A stretch of 58,606 nt of DNA from UMGS1696 sp964463375 (GTDB taxonomy: Bacteria; Bacillota; Clostridia; Oscillospirales; CAG-272). Made by a program: the position numbers and the translations under genes. Position 1 is the stretch's first letter, and every line of letters starts with the position of its first letter. The stretch spans positions 1 to 58,606 of the forward strand of contig CAYXBQ010000014.1 of NCBI GenBank assembly GCA_964463375.1. Reading direction: 5' to 3'. The notes below the pieces were generated by a model. The model ran no database searches. It was not told where the DNA came from and saw only the letters and a program-made list of their open reading frames with translations. Below, piece by piece: positions 33,827 to 41,729 of the stretch.

Positions 33827-35611
33827 ATGAAAAAAATCGATAAAATTACCGTGATCACCTTGGCAGTGCTGCTGACCGGTGTGACCGCCGCCAACCTGTT
33901 CCAGCCCAACCGCCCCACCGAATCCCTCTTAGAGCAGCGCACGTTGGCAGGTGTCCCGACCTTCTCGTGGTCTGCGCTGGCGGACGGCTCCTATTTTGCC
34001 GGCTGGTCGTCCTTTTTCTCCGATACCTTTTTGGGCAGAGATACGCTGGTGGATCTGTCTAAGGAGATGGATACCCTCATGGGCGTGCCCTACGACATGG
34101 GTGGCGACGGACAGTTTGCGCTGCTGAATGCCGGTGGTGGACACAGCGAAGTGGAAGAATCTGATGCCGCCGCTCTGGCCGATGCACTGGATAAGCTCTT
34201 GCAGGAAAAGGAAACAGAGGCACCGGAAACGGACACGTCTGAGACAGACGTAGTGGAAACCGATGCACCGGAGACGGATGCACCTGCAACAGATGCAGTC
34301 GAGACAACTGCACCGGAGACCGACGCACCTGCGACAGATGCACCGGAGACGGACACGTCTGAGACAGACGTAGTGGAAACACCTGCCCCGGAAACGGAAA
34401 CCACTGCTCCCGAAACGGAACCGGCAGAGCAGACCATATCCGCACTGACGCTGAGCAAGGAGACCCTGCGCCTGACAGTGGGCAGTGGCTCCGTGCTGTA
34501 CGCCACCGTGACCACCTCCGACGGACAGGGCGCATCGGTGTCCTGGTCCACCTCGGACAAAAATATCGCCGCCATTTCCAAAAATCCCAAAGGCGGCATC
34601 GACGTAAAGGCCGTGGCAGAGGGCGAATGCACGCTGACCTGCAAAGCCGGTGACGGGATCACAGCCCAGTGCAAGGTGGTGGTGTCCCACGTGACAAACG
34701 TCAACCAGAACACCGACAATGCCACCGCCGACTTCTTGACCAACGGTATGTTCATCTACGGAGACGGCGTGTACACCCCGGCATATTACTCGGAATCCTC
34801 GGCGAAATACTATGCACAGGCGCTTGCCTACTACCAGTCCCTCTTTGGAGAAAATGTGCAGGTCAGCTCCGTGATCTCGCCGGTGTCCTCCATGGTCATC
34901 GACAATCCGGAGGTGCAGGCCAAGATCGCAGACCAGGGCGAGATCCAGGACAAGATCGGCGCACTCATGGATGACAAAATCAACTTCGTGGATGTGTACA
35001 GCGAAATGTACAGCCACCGGGACGAGTACCTGTTCTTCAAGAGCGACCACCACTGGACACAGCTGGGTGCCTATTACGCCTATCGTGCCTTCGCCGCATC
35101 CTGCGGATTCACGCCTACGGAACTGTCGGATATGAACTATGCTATTATCAACGACAGCTATAGCGGCTCCATGTACACCTTCACCAAGGACAGCCGGGTG
35201 AAAAACTTCAAGGATACCATCGAATCCTGGACCACCAAAAAGGCCGTGACCATGACCGTCACCTCGGCCACCGGGGCTGTCAACACCTACAACAGCTGCC
35301 TGACACCCTACGGCAACAACTACGTATCCTTTATCGCCGGGGACAATCCCTACACCGTGATCAACGTACCGGAGAACCCGCAGGATCTGAATATCCTGGT
35401 ATTCAAGGATTCCTTCGGCAATGCCTTCGTGCCGTTTTTGTGTGAGCATTACGGCAACATCATCGTGGTGGACGTGCGCTACACCGACATGAACGTCTAT
35501 GACAGCTTAAAGGACTATGGACTGACGGATATTGTATTCGTCAACAACGTACAGGCCGCACTGAACAATTCCTGGGTCAAAATGTACCTGAAGGCCGTGG
35601 GCGTGGAATGA
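33827..35611 (+). CDS. DHHW-motif extracellular acetyltransferase (AlgX/AlgJ-like) with Ig-like insert
   Basis: The 594-residue protein has an N-terminal membrane anchor. An AlgX-like start follows (LEQRTLAGVPTFSWSALADG, SFFSDTFLGRD). Residues about 120-205 are a Thr/Glu/Asp/Pro repeat region (ETDAPATDA-type units). A Big_2/Ig-like domain spans about 205-290 (LSKETLRLTVGSGS, VSWSTSDKNIAAIS). The SGNH-like catalytic part then resumes to the C-terminus, with the motif FKSDHHWTQLGAYYAYRAF near 403 and SFGNAFVPFLCEHY near 528. It likely accepts acetyl groups from the MBOAT protein and transfers them to a surface polymer. The insertion of repeat plus Ig-like domain between the N-terminal part and the catalytic core is unusual. 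The gene is in one operon with the MBOAT gene. Confidence 0.85.
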   Translation: MKKIDKITVITLAVLLTGVTAANLFQPNRPTESLLEQRTLAGVPTFSWSALADGSYFAGWSSFFSDTFLGRDTLVDLSKEMDTLMGVPYDMGGDGQFALLNAGGGHSEVEESDAAALADALDKLLQEKETEAPETDTSETDVVETDAPETDAPATDAVETTAPETDAPATDAPETDTSETDVVETPAPETETTAPETEPAEQTISALTLSKETLRLTVGSGSVLYATVTTSDGQGASVSWSTSDKNIAAISKNPKGGIDVKAVAEGECTLTCKAGDGITAQCKVVVSHVTNVNQNTDNATADFLTNGMFIYGDGVYTPAYYSESSAKYYAQALAYYQSLFGENVQVSSVISPVSSMVIDNPEVQAKIADQGEIQDKIGALMDDKINFVDVYSEMYSHRDEYLFFKSDHHWTQLGAYYAYRAFAASCGFTPTELSDMNYAIINDSYSGSMYTFTKDSRVKNFKDTIESWTTKKAVTMTVTSATGAVNTYNSCLTPYGNNYVSFIAGDNPYTVINVPENPQDLNILVFKDSFGNAFVPFLCEHYGNIIVVDVRYTDMNVYDSLKDYGLTDIVFVNNVQAALNNSWVKMYLKAVGVE

Positions 35612-35645
35612 GTGGAACAGATCGAGCAAAGGGAGATATAGTTAT

Positions 35646-36266
35646 ATGATAAAATTGGAAAGAACCGCCGTGATGAATCTGGACAATGCCCTGCGTGGTA
35701 TGCGCAATCCCATGTCCTCCTGGGACAAAAGCGACAGCTATTTTGCCGAAGACGGGGATTTTGTGGTGGGAGAAGCAGACCGGACGTTGGCGAAAAAGCT
35801 GGTGCAGTCCGGGAGTGACCATCGCAAATTCCTGCGGCAGATCTTTGTCTCCGTGGACATCACGGCCCCCTTATATTGGTGGAAGGAATACGATACCTAC
35901 AAGGTAGCCACCGTTGCCAATTCCACAAGCACCATGCACAAGATCCATGCAAAGCCCTTTAGCCGGGAGGATTTCTCCTGCGAACGGATGACCCCGGCGG
36001 CGCTGGAATGCCTGGATCAGGTGATCGCTGTGCTGGAGGAAAGACGGCAGGTGTTTGTTGCGACGAAGGACAGAGCGGCGTGGGACGACATGATCCAGCT
36101 GCTGCCCTCCAGCTTCCACCAGATGCGTACCTGCACTCTGAATTATGAGACGCTCGTCAACATATACTATGCCAGACGGAACCATAAGCTGCCCGAATGG
36201 CACGAGCTGTGCGCCTGGATCGAAGGGCTGCCGGAGATGGATTCGTTTTTGACTAAAGAAGCATGA
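35646..36266 (+). CDS. ThyX-fold-like protein of unknown function
   Basis: The 206-residue cytoplasmic protein contains RQIFVSVDITAPLYWWKEYD followed by TYKVATVANSTSTMHKI at about 62-98. This resembles the active-site segment of flavin-dependent thymidylate synthase (ThyX), but the RHRxxSxNExSxRY signature is not present. It may have lost that activity. Similar proteins occur in Clostridia and their phages without assigned function. GGGAGA precedes ATG 35646. The 34-bp gap after the DHHW gene and the 38-bp gap before the CDF gene suggest a four-gene operon, though the functional link to polymer acetylation is not obvious. Confidence 0.5.
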   Translation: MIKLERTAVMNLDNALRGMRNPMSSWDKSDSYFAEDGDFVVGEADRTLAKKLVQSGSDHRKFLRQIFVSVDITAPLYWWKEYDTYKVATVANSTSTMHKIHAKPFSREDFSCERMTPAALECLDQVIAVLEERRQVFVATKDRAAWDDMIQLLPSSFHQMRTCTLNYETLVNIYYARRNHKLPEWHELCAWIEGLPEMDSFLTKEA

Positions 36267-36304
36267 GGGCAGAGAAGAAACCCCACTTTGGGAGGTGACT
36301 GCAA

Positions 36305-37453
36305 GTGACAACAAAAGAGCGTTTGGCTTTGGGACGGCGTGCGGGGATCGTGGGGATCTGCGTCAACGTGGTGCTGTTTGCCCTGAAGCTGCTGGGCGGG
36401 CTCCTATCCGGTTCTGTGGCTGTGATCGCCGATGCGGTCAACAACATCACCGATGCGGCATCCTCGATATTGGTGCTGCTGGGCTATGTGTTCGCCGCCA
36501 AACCGCCGGATAAAGAGCATCCCTATGGCCATGCCCGGATGGAGAGCCTGTGTTCCCTGGGGATCGCCATTTTGGTGACGGTGCTGGGCATCGAGCTGTT
36601 CACCGGCTCCGTAGAGGATCTGTTCGGCAGTGGAGAGGCCGTAAGCATCACCCCGCTGGTCCTGGTGATCATGGCAGGCTCGGTAGCAGTGAAGATCGCT
36701 TTGGCACTGTTTTACCATGTGGTGGGCAAAAGGATCGATTCTGCCTCCCTCCGTGCCTCGGCTATGGACAGCGTGGGAGACGTGTGTGCCTCCGCTGCGG
36801 TGATCGCCGGTATGCTGCTGACACCGGTGACCGGGCCGAAAACCGATGCGGTGCTGGGCTGCGGGATCGCTGTCTATATTTTCGTCATGGGTGTGAAGCT
36901 GATCATAGAAGGGGTCAACACCATTTTGGGCGCGCCGCCGGATAAGGAGCTGGTGAAGGAGATCATCGGTCGGCTCCGCAGCTACGAAGGGGTCATCGGT
37001 ATCCACGATCTGGTGCTGCACAACTATGGCCCGGATCGGTACTTTGCCTCGGTGCATCTGGAAATGGATGCCGAACAGGACATCATGGTGTCCCACGACA
37101 TCATCGACAACATCGAAGCGGACTTTGCCAAAGACGGCAATATGCATCTGGTGATCCACTTAGACCCTGTGAAGCGTTCGGATCCGGCGGTGAACCAGCT
37201 GCGGAGCCAGGTACAGGATGTGGTGGCAGAAATTGCCGGGGAATACGGCTCGCCGGTATCCATGCACGACTTCCGCGCCGTGTTTGGCATCACCCACACG
37301 AACCTGATCTTTGACGTGGCGGCCTCCTTTGATATGCCCCTGACCGACGACGAGCTGGTGCGTGCCATCCGGGAGGAGATCACCCGCCGGATCGGAGAAG
37401 GGTACAATGCGGTGATCACCGTGGACAGAGAATATACATCCCAGCGATTCTAA
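36305..37453 (+). CDS. Cation diffusion facilitator (CDF) metal exporter
   Basis: The 382-residue protein has six membrane helices and the CDF metal-site motifs IADAVNNITDAASS near residue 42 and HPYGHARMESL near 75. A cytoplasmic CDF dimerisation domain (about 215-290) follows, then an additional C-terminal domain of roughly 80 residues, so it is longer than the usual 300. It would export Zn2+, Fe2+, Mn2+ or similar ions in exchange for protons. GTG 36305 was chosen on the basis of GGGAGGTG 8 bases upstream. A terminator follows. Metal specificity cannot be read from the sequence alone. Confidence 0.9.
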   Translation: MTTKERLALGRRAGIVGICVNVVLFALKLLGGLLSGSVAVIADAVNNITDAASSILVLLGYVFAAKPPDKEHPYGHARMESLCSLGIAILVTVLGIELFTGSVEDLFGSGEAVSITPLVLVIMAGSVAVKIALALFYHVVGKRIDSASLRASAMDSVGDVCASAAVIAGMLLTPVTGPKTDAVLGCGIAVYIFVMGVKLIIEGVNTILGAPPDKELVKEIIGRLRSYEGVIGIHDLVLHNYGPDRYFASVHLEMDAEQDIMVSHDIIDNIEADFAKDGNMHLVIHLDPVKRSDPAVNQLRSQVQDVVAEIAGEYGSPVSMHDFRAVFGITHTNLIFDVAASFDMPLTDDELVRAIREEITRRIGEGYNAVITVDREYTSQRF

Positions 37454-37465
37454 GGGAAGCCATGT

Positions 37466-37506
37466 GCTGCTGCGTACGGAAAATTTCTGTATGTGGCAGC
37501 TTTTTT
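37466..37506 (+). terminator. Terminator of the MBOAT-CDF operon
   Basis: GCTGC..GTAC / GTAT..GGCAGC stem followed by TTTTTT. Confidence 0.78.
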
Positions 37507-37521
37507 ACGCACCATTTCACC

Positions 37522-37550
37522 TTGCACAACGGACAAAAATATGCTATACT
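37522..37550 (+). promoter_or_regulatory. SigA promoter of the NYN-domain gene
   Basis: TTGCAC, 17-bp spacer, TATACT. Confidence 0.85.
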
Positions 37551-37592
37551 GTAGAAGGGGTGCTTCCCTCATATCATACAAAGGAGAAGAAT

Positions 37593-38981
37593 ATGGACAC
37601 AAACAATATTTCAGAACCCATGCACGAGAACGACAATGCGTTGTTTAGCCACAGTACCTATGAGCTGGTCTCCAAGGTCGCATACCTGATCGGCGTGCCA
37701 AAGCGTATATTTGACAATCCCTACGAAGCACCACAGATCGAAGTCTATGACAAATTAGACGGGGACAAATCGGCCCGGATCGTGCGGCATCTCTGTATCA
37801 TCCGGACAGCCATCGAGCGTAACTTCAAAAATATCAATGACAAAATGCGTACGGAATATCGCACCATTCTGTCGATGCCGGAGTACGTGCCTGCCGAAAG
37901 TCTGCAGCAGCTCAACACGGACGGCGTCAATTTCATCAAAAAATCCAGTACCAAGCTGGCGCAGCATATCGTAGAGATCAATCGACTACTGTCGGACCGG
38001 ATCAACAATTGCAAGCCCCTGTTTCCGCTTTGGATCAATTGGGGCTATATCAGAGATATTTTTATCATGCCAAATGGTCTTACCGAAGAGGGCACCAAGG
38101 TGGCATCAGATCTGTATTACAGCAATTTGCCATTCTATCCCTACCAGATGTATATCCACTGGACGCCCACGGACGAAGGCAATATTCTCTATAATGACAA
38201 AAAATTCGCCACGCTCTTATACAAATGGAACAACGATTATTTCGGTGAGCTCAGCAAGGTCTCCGATGCAGGCGACTTTGTCAAGGGCAATATTTACGAT
38301 TACATCGAGGACAGCGAAAAGGTCGTGCTGGTGGTGGACTGCGAAAACTCCGATCCCTATAAATTGGTAGCAACGCTTAAAAATCTCAATACCGAATATA
38401 CCCAGAAGATCGCACTGATCATCCTGTTTGACGACATCCACACCGCATCGGCCTGGAGCATTTTGGAAAGGTTTACGACCATTCCCGTGGAGCATATGAC
38501 CATCGAGCGTGTGAAGCAAAATAAGAGCCTGGTGGACGTCCACCTGACCACACGGGTCTGCAAGGAGCATTACCAGAACCAGGTGGATTCCTTCATCATC
38601 GTATCTAGCGATTCCGACTATTGGGGACTGATACAATCCTTGCCGAATGCACGGTTTTTGATGATGATCGAACGGGAGAAGTGCGGACCCGATATGAAAG
38701 CGGCCCTGGTAAGCTCCGGCATTTTCTATTGCTACATCGACGATTTTTACTCCGGCAACGCAGAGGAGATCAAGCACAGCGCCCTGTTCCGGGAAATGTA
38801 CCGGTACATAGACGAGCACGTGCAGCTCAACGTCAACGAAATGTTCCATGCAGCACTGCGAGCCACGCGGATCGATATGGCAGAAGCGGAAAAGAAGCAG
38901 TTCTTCCATCGCTATATCCGCACCATGCAGATGCAGCTTTCCGACGACGGCGACGTGGTGATCGAGTTCAAGCATAAGTAA
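37593..38981 (+). CDS. NYN-domain (PIN-like) protein, possible RNase
   Basis: The 462-residue protein has an alpha-helical N-terminal half (about 1-235) of unknown family. A NYN/PIN-like domain covers about 240-390: the first acidic strand is KVVLVVDCENSDPYKLVATL and the central acidic strand VDSFIIVSSDSDYWGLIQSL, which together place Asp/Glu residues as in metal-dependent NYN nucleases. A helical tail (about 395-462) follows. I infer an RNA-processing or RNA-surveillance enzyme; the substrate is unknown. ATG 37593 has AAAGGAGAAG upstream. It is monocistronic, with its own promoter and strong terminator. Confidence 0.7.
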   Translation: MDTNNISEPMHENDNALFSHSTYELVSKVAYLIGVPKRIFDNPYEAPQIEVYDKLDGDKSARIVRHLCIIRTAIERNFKNINDKMRTEYRTILSMPEYVPAESLQQLNTDGVNFIKKSSTKLAQHIVEINRLLSDRINNCKPLFPLWINWGYIRDIFIMPNGLTEEGTKVASDLYYSNLPFYPYQMYIHWTPTDEGNILYNDKKFATLLYKWNNDYFGELSKVSDAGDFVKGNIYDYIEDSEKVVLVVDCENSDPYKLVATLKNLNTEYTQKIALIILFDDIHTASAWSILERFTTIPVEHMTIERVKQNKSLVDVHLTTRVCKEHYQNQVDSFIIVSSDSDYWGLIQSLPNARFLMMIEREKCGPDMKAALVSSGIFYCYIDDFYSGNAEEIKHSALFREMYRYIDEHVQLNVNEMFHAALRATRIDMAEAEKKQFFHRYIRTMQMQLSDDGDVVIEFKHK

Positions 38982-39012
38982 CTTACCGGAAGAAAACTAC
39001 CCGTGCAGGATG

Positions 39013-39058
39013 GGGAGCCGGATCGTCTGGTTTTGGGTACGGTCCGACTCCCTTTTTT
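39013..39058 (+). terminator. Terminator of the NYN-domain gene
   Basis: GGGAG-CC-GGATCG / CGGTCC-GA-CTCCC followed by TTTTTT. Confidence 0.88.
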
Positions 39059-39061
39059 CGC

Positions 39062-39145
39062 TAAGTACACACGGACTAAGGTTGAAAACGTGCCAAAATT
39101 TCATCCTTTTCGGCACAAAATCTCGGTTTGATCCGTGTTGACTTA
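39062..39145 (+). promoter_or_regulatory. Structured element, copy 2, before the two-component operon
   Basis: Arms TAAGT..ACACGGA (39062-39075) and TCCGTGT..ACTTA (39132-39145) pair with two internal mismatches. The loop keeps TAAGGTTGAAAACGTGCC, AAAAT..CA, CCTTTTCGG and TCTCGGTTTGATC. Here GTGCC (39090-39094) and GGCAC (39112-39116) pair perfectly. It starts right after the terminator of the NYN gene, and its right arm runs into the operator repeats of the response-regulator promoter. No promoter directly precedes it. Confidence 0.6.
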
Positions 39146-39174
39146 AGATTCAGTTTAGAATTCGGTGGTATACT
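39141..39174 (+). promoter_or_regulatory. Response-regulator-type promoter with tandem 11-bp repeats
   Basis: ACTTAAGATTC (39141) and AGTTTAGAATT (39152) form an 11-bp tandem repeat where a -35 box should be, ending 6 bp before the -10 TATACT (39169-39174). No SigA -35 is present. The same arrangement occurs at 41128-41161. This is the layout of class II activation by an OmpR/PhoB regulator. Confidence 0.7.
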
Positions 39175-39218
39175 ATGGTAGAATATCGAAAGAATGTAAA
39201 AAGAACGAGGTGTTTTTC

Positions 39219-39911
39219 ATGTTCCATATCCTGGTAGCAGACGACGACCGTCATACCCGCACACTGCTGCGTGCCATTCTGGAAAATGCCGGCTACACCG
39301 TATCCACAGCCGAAAACGGAGAGGAAGCCCTGTCGATCTTAGACAGCACCCACATCGATCTGGTGGTGCTGGATGTGATGATGCCCCAGATGGATGGCTA
39401 CGAATTTACCAAGGTCCTGCGAGAGGGGGACAACAACCTGCCCATTTTGATGGTGTCCGCCAAGCAGCTGCCCGCCGACAAGAAAAAGGGCTTTTTGGTG
39501 GGCACGGACGACTACATGACCAAGCCCATCGATGAGGAGGAAATGCTATTGCGGATCAAAGCACTGCTGCGGCGGGCAAGGATCGTCAGCGAACGGCGGA
39601 TCGTGCTGGGGGATGTGGGCAACAGCGATAGCGTTGTGCTGGACTACGATGCCCTGACCGTCACCGGACATGGGACGACCCAGGAGCTGCCCCAAAAGGA
39701 ATTTCTGCTGCTATACAAGCTGCTGTCCTATCCCGGCCGGATCTTCACCCGGATCCAGCTCATGGACGAGATCTGGGGGGCAGACAGCGAGACCGGCTGG
39801 CAGACTGTGACGGTACACATCGGCAGACTGCGGAAGCGGTTCGAGGGCTGGGGGGAGTTCTCCATCGAGTCGGTGCGGGGACTGGGCTATAAGGCGGTGA
39901 AAAACGTATGA
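39219..39911 (+). CDS. OmpR/PhoB family response regulator
   Basis: The 230-residue protein has a receiver domain (1-118) with acidic residues DDD at 8-10, phospho-acceptor Asp52 (LVVLDVMMPQMDG), and KP switch near 102. A winged-helix OmpR-type DNA-binding domain follows (about 130-230: LLYKLLSYPGRIFTRIQLMD and VHIGRLRKRFEG). ATG 39219 has ACGAGGTG upstream. It overlaps the sensor kinase gene by 4 bases (ATGA). The 11-bp tandem repeats in its own promoter and at 41128 are candidate binding sites, so positive autoregulation is likely. Confidence 0.95.
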   Translation: MFHILVADDDRHTRTLLRAILENAGYTVSTAENGEEALSILDSTHIDLVVLDVMMPQMDGYEFTKVLREGDNNLPILMVSAKQLPADKKKGFLVGTDDYMTKPIDEEEMLLRIKALLRRARIVSERRIVLGDVGNSDSVVLDYDALTVTGHGTTQELPQKEFLLLYKLLSYPGRIFTRIQLMDEIWGADSETGWQTVTVHIGRLRKRFEGWGEFSIESVRGLGYKAVKNV

Positions 39912-41044
39912 AACCAAAAGAAAATCCCACCCGACTGCGTATCCCCCATCCCTTGTCCCAGAAGCGCCGGGCAGAGGAAAAAAAGCAGCGGCGTTCCCTG
40001 AATCTGTTCTATTCCTTAGTGGTCTTCGGGATCATTTGGCTGTCCATTCTGCTTGCGGCGGGGATCGTGGCACTGCTGATCTACTTTGGCGTGTATCCCC
40101 ATGCGGAGGTGGCGGCGCTGGAAAAAACGGGAAGTGCCTATGCGCTCATGTGGCTGACGGTGCTGGTGAGCCTGCTGATGGGGGGACTGGCGGCCTTTCT
40201 CACCACCAAATTCTCCATCGACCCCATTGGACACTTAGTGAACCACATCAATCGGTTGGCGCAGGGGGAATACAACAATCGGCTGGTACCGACGGATGTG
40301 TTTTCCAAAAGCAGCGTGTTCCGACCGGTGATCGACAGCGTAAACAAGCTGGCAGAGGAGCTGGAGAATACCGAAATGCTCCGCAGCGACTTTGTGGGCA
40401 ACTTCTCCCATGAGTTCAAGACTCCCATCGTGTCCATTGCCGGCTTTGCCAAGCTGTTGAAAAAGGGCAACCTGACAGAAGAACAGCAGGCGGAATATTT
40501 GGACATCATCGAAGAAGAATCCCTGCGGCTCTCTGCCATGGCCACCAATGTGCTGAACATGACGAGGGTGGAAAACCAGACGATCCTGACCGATGCGGTG
40601 CCCTTCAACGTGTCGGAGCAGATCCGGTCTGCCATATTGCTGCTGGACGAAAAGTGGGACAAAAAGCACTTAGAGCTGGAGGTGGAGCTGGATGAGCACT
40701 ACGTGTCCGGCAACGAAGAAATGCTCAAGCAGGTGTGGATCAATCTGCTGGACAACGCCATCAAGTTCACGCCGGCATATGGCAGCGTACACGTGCAAAC
40801 GGAAGAAAAGGACGACCACCTCATCGTGCGGATCGCCAACACCGGCAGTCCCATCCCGGAGGAGAAGCTGGCACGGGTGTGGAACAAATTCTACCAGTGC
40901 GACCAGTCTCACGCAGGAGTCGGCAACGGGCTGGGGCTGGCCATCGTGAAGAAGGTCACAGAGCTGCACGGCGGCACGGCCTCGGTGGACAGCGATGCAG
41001 AGTGGACCACGTTCACCATCGTACTGCCGCTTGCCGGGGAATAG
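39908..41044 (+). CDS. Sensor histidine kinase
   Basis: The 378-residue membrane kinase has two helices (about 33-60 and 78-99) with only a very short external loop between them, a HAMP-like linker (about 100-155), a HisKA domain with His168 in NFSHEFKTPIVSI, and a HATPase_c domain with N box NLLDNAIKF and G box GNGLGLAIVKKV. The external loop is under 20 residues, so it probably senses membrane state or a membrane partner and not a soluble ligand. It partners with the upstream response regulator, to which it is translationally coupled. The signal is unknown; the predicted target operon encodes membrane functions. Confidence 0.93.
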   Translation: MKPKENPTRLRIPHPLSQKRRAEEKKQRRSLNLFYSLVVFGIIWLSILLAAGIVALLIYFGVYPHAEVAALEKTGSAYALMWLTVLVSLLMGGLAAFLTTKFSIDPIGHLVNHINRLAQGEYNNRLVPTDVFSKSSVFRPVIDSVNKLAEELENTEMLRSDFVGNFSHEFKTPIVSIAGFAKLLKKGNLTEEQQAEYLDIIEEESLRLSAMATNVLNMTRVENQTILTDAVPFNVSEQIRSAILLLDEKWDKKHLELEVELDEHYVSGNEEMLKQVWINLLDNAIKFTPAYGSVHVQTEEKDDHLIVRIANTGSPIPEEKLARVWNKFYQCDQSHAGVGNGLGLAIVKKVTELHGGTASVDSDAEWTTFTIVLPLAGE

Positions 41045-41080
41045 CGTGAAAAAATAGCGGAAATGCTGGAAAACAAAAGG

Positions 41081-41112
41081 AAACTGTACCGGAAAATGGT
41101 GCAGTTTTTTTC
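41081..41112 (+). terminator. Terminator of the two-component operon
   Basis: AAACTG-T-ACC / GGT-G-CAGTTT followed by TTTT. Confidence 0.8.
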
Positions 41113-41127
41113 GTGCCGAAAAGCGGA

Positions 41128-41161
41128 AGTTTAGTTTCAGTTTAGATTCCGGCGGTATACT
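41128..41161 (+). promoter_or_regulatory. Response-regulator-type promoter of the membrane-lipid operon
   Basis: AGTTTAGTTTC (41128) and AGTTTAGATTC (41139) are a near-perfect 11-bp tandem repeat, then CGGCGG and TATACT (41156-41161). The distance from the repeat pair to the -10 is the same as at 39141-39174, and a SigA -35 is absent. Confidence 0.72.
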
Positions 41162-41202
41162 GTATACAGATAGAAAAAAGAGAAGGAATAGGAGTAGGCA
41201 GG

Positions 41203-41694
41203 ATGGAGTGGTTTGCCAGTTTTCTCTATTTGTGCGGGATCAGCCTTGTGGCGTTTCCCATCGGACGTATGCTCCCCAAAAGCTGGATGCGGTATGATGC
41301 ATTCCCGTTCCGTGCCTTTTCGTGGGAGAACGACGGCAAGTGCTATCACGCCATCGGGATCCGCCGTTGGATGAACCAGGTGCCCGATATGAGCCGGGTC
41401 ATGACCAAATGGATGCGCCGGAAGGAACTCCAAAAAGGCTGCACCGAGGAGGATCTGCGCTGGCTGCTGGAGGAGACCTGCGTGGCAGAGGCGGTACATT
41501 TTCTGCTGTGCGTCGCCGGGATGCACTGTATGGAGCTGTGGCCGGGTCTGGGCGGCGTGGTCTTCTGGGTGCTGTATGTGGTGGTGTTCAACCTGCCCTT
41601 CATCTGCATCCAGCGGTACAACCGTCCCCGACTTGCCCGAGTATACGAACGGACACGACAGGACGATGCTTGGGCAGAAAAGGTAAGCGGATGA
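41203..41694 (+). CDS. CrtO-like membrane acyltransferase-family protein
   Basis: The 163-residue protein has N- and C-terminal hydrophobic helices (about 4-24, 105-140). Its central segment (YHAIGIRRWMNQVPDMS, then MTKWMRRKELQKG, then LRWLLEETCVAEAVHF) resembles glycosyl-4,4'-diaponeurosporenoate acyltransferase (CrtO) family proteins. In staphylococci CrtO esterifies a glycosylated carotenoid. No carotenoid genes lie here, so in this organism the substrate is probably another membrane lipid or glycolipid. ATG 41203 follows an AGGAATAGGAG-type SD. First gene of a putative six-gene operon. The assignment rests on recalled motif similarity. Confidence 0.6.
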   Translation: MEWFASFLYLCGISLVAFPIGRMLPKSWMRYDAFPFRAFSWENDGKCYHAIGIRRWMNQVPDMSRVMTKWMRRKELQKGCTEEDLRWLLEETCVAEAVHFLLCVAGMHCMELWPGLGGVVFWVLYVVVFNLPFICIQRYNRPRLARVYERTRQDDAWAEKVSG

Positions 41695-41729
41695 CGACAG
41701 CTTGCATGGTGAAAGGAGAAAAATACGAT

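Noticed and set aside
32236..39145. Integron attC sites as an explanation for the two inverted-repeat elements
   Set aside because: The arms lack the RYYYAAC and GTTRRRY boxes in the required places, the loop is conserved, and there is no integrase or gene-cassette array.
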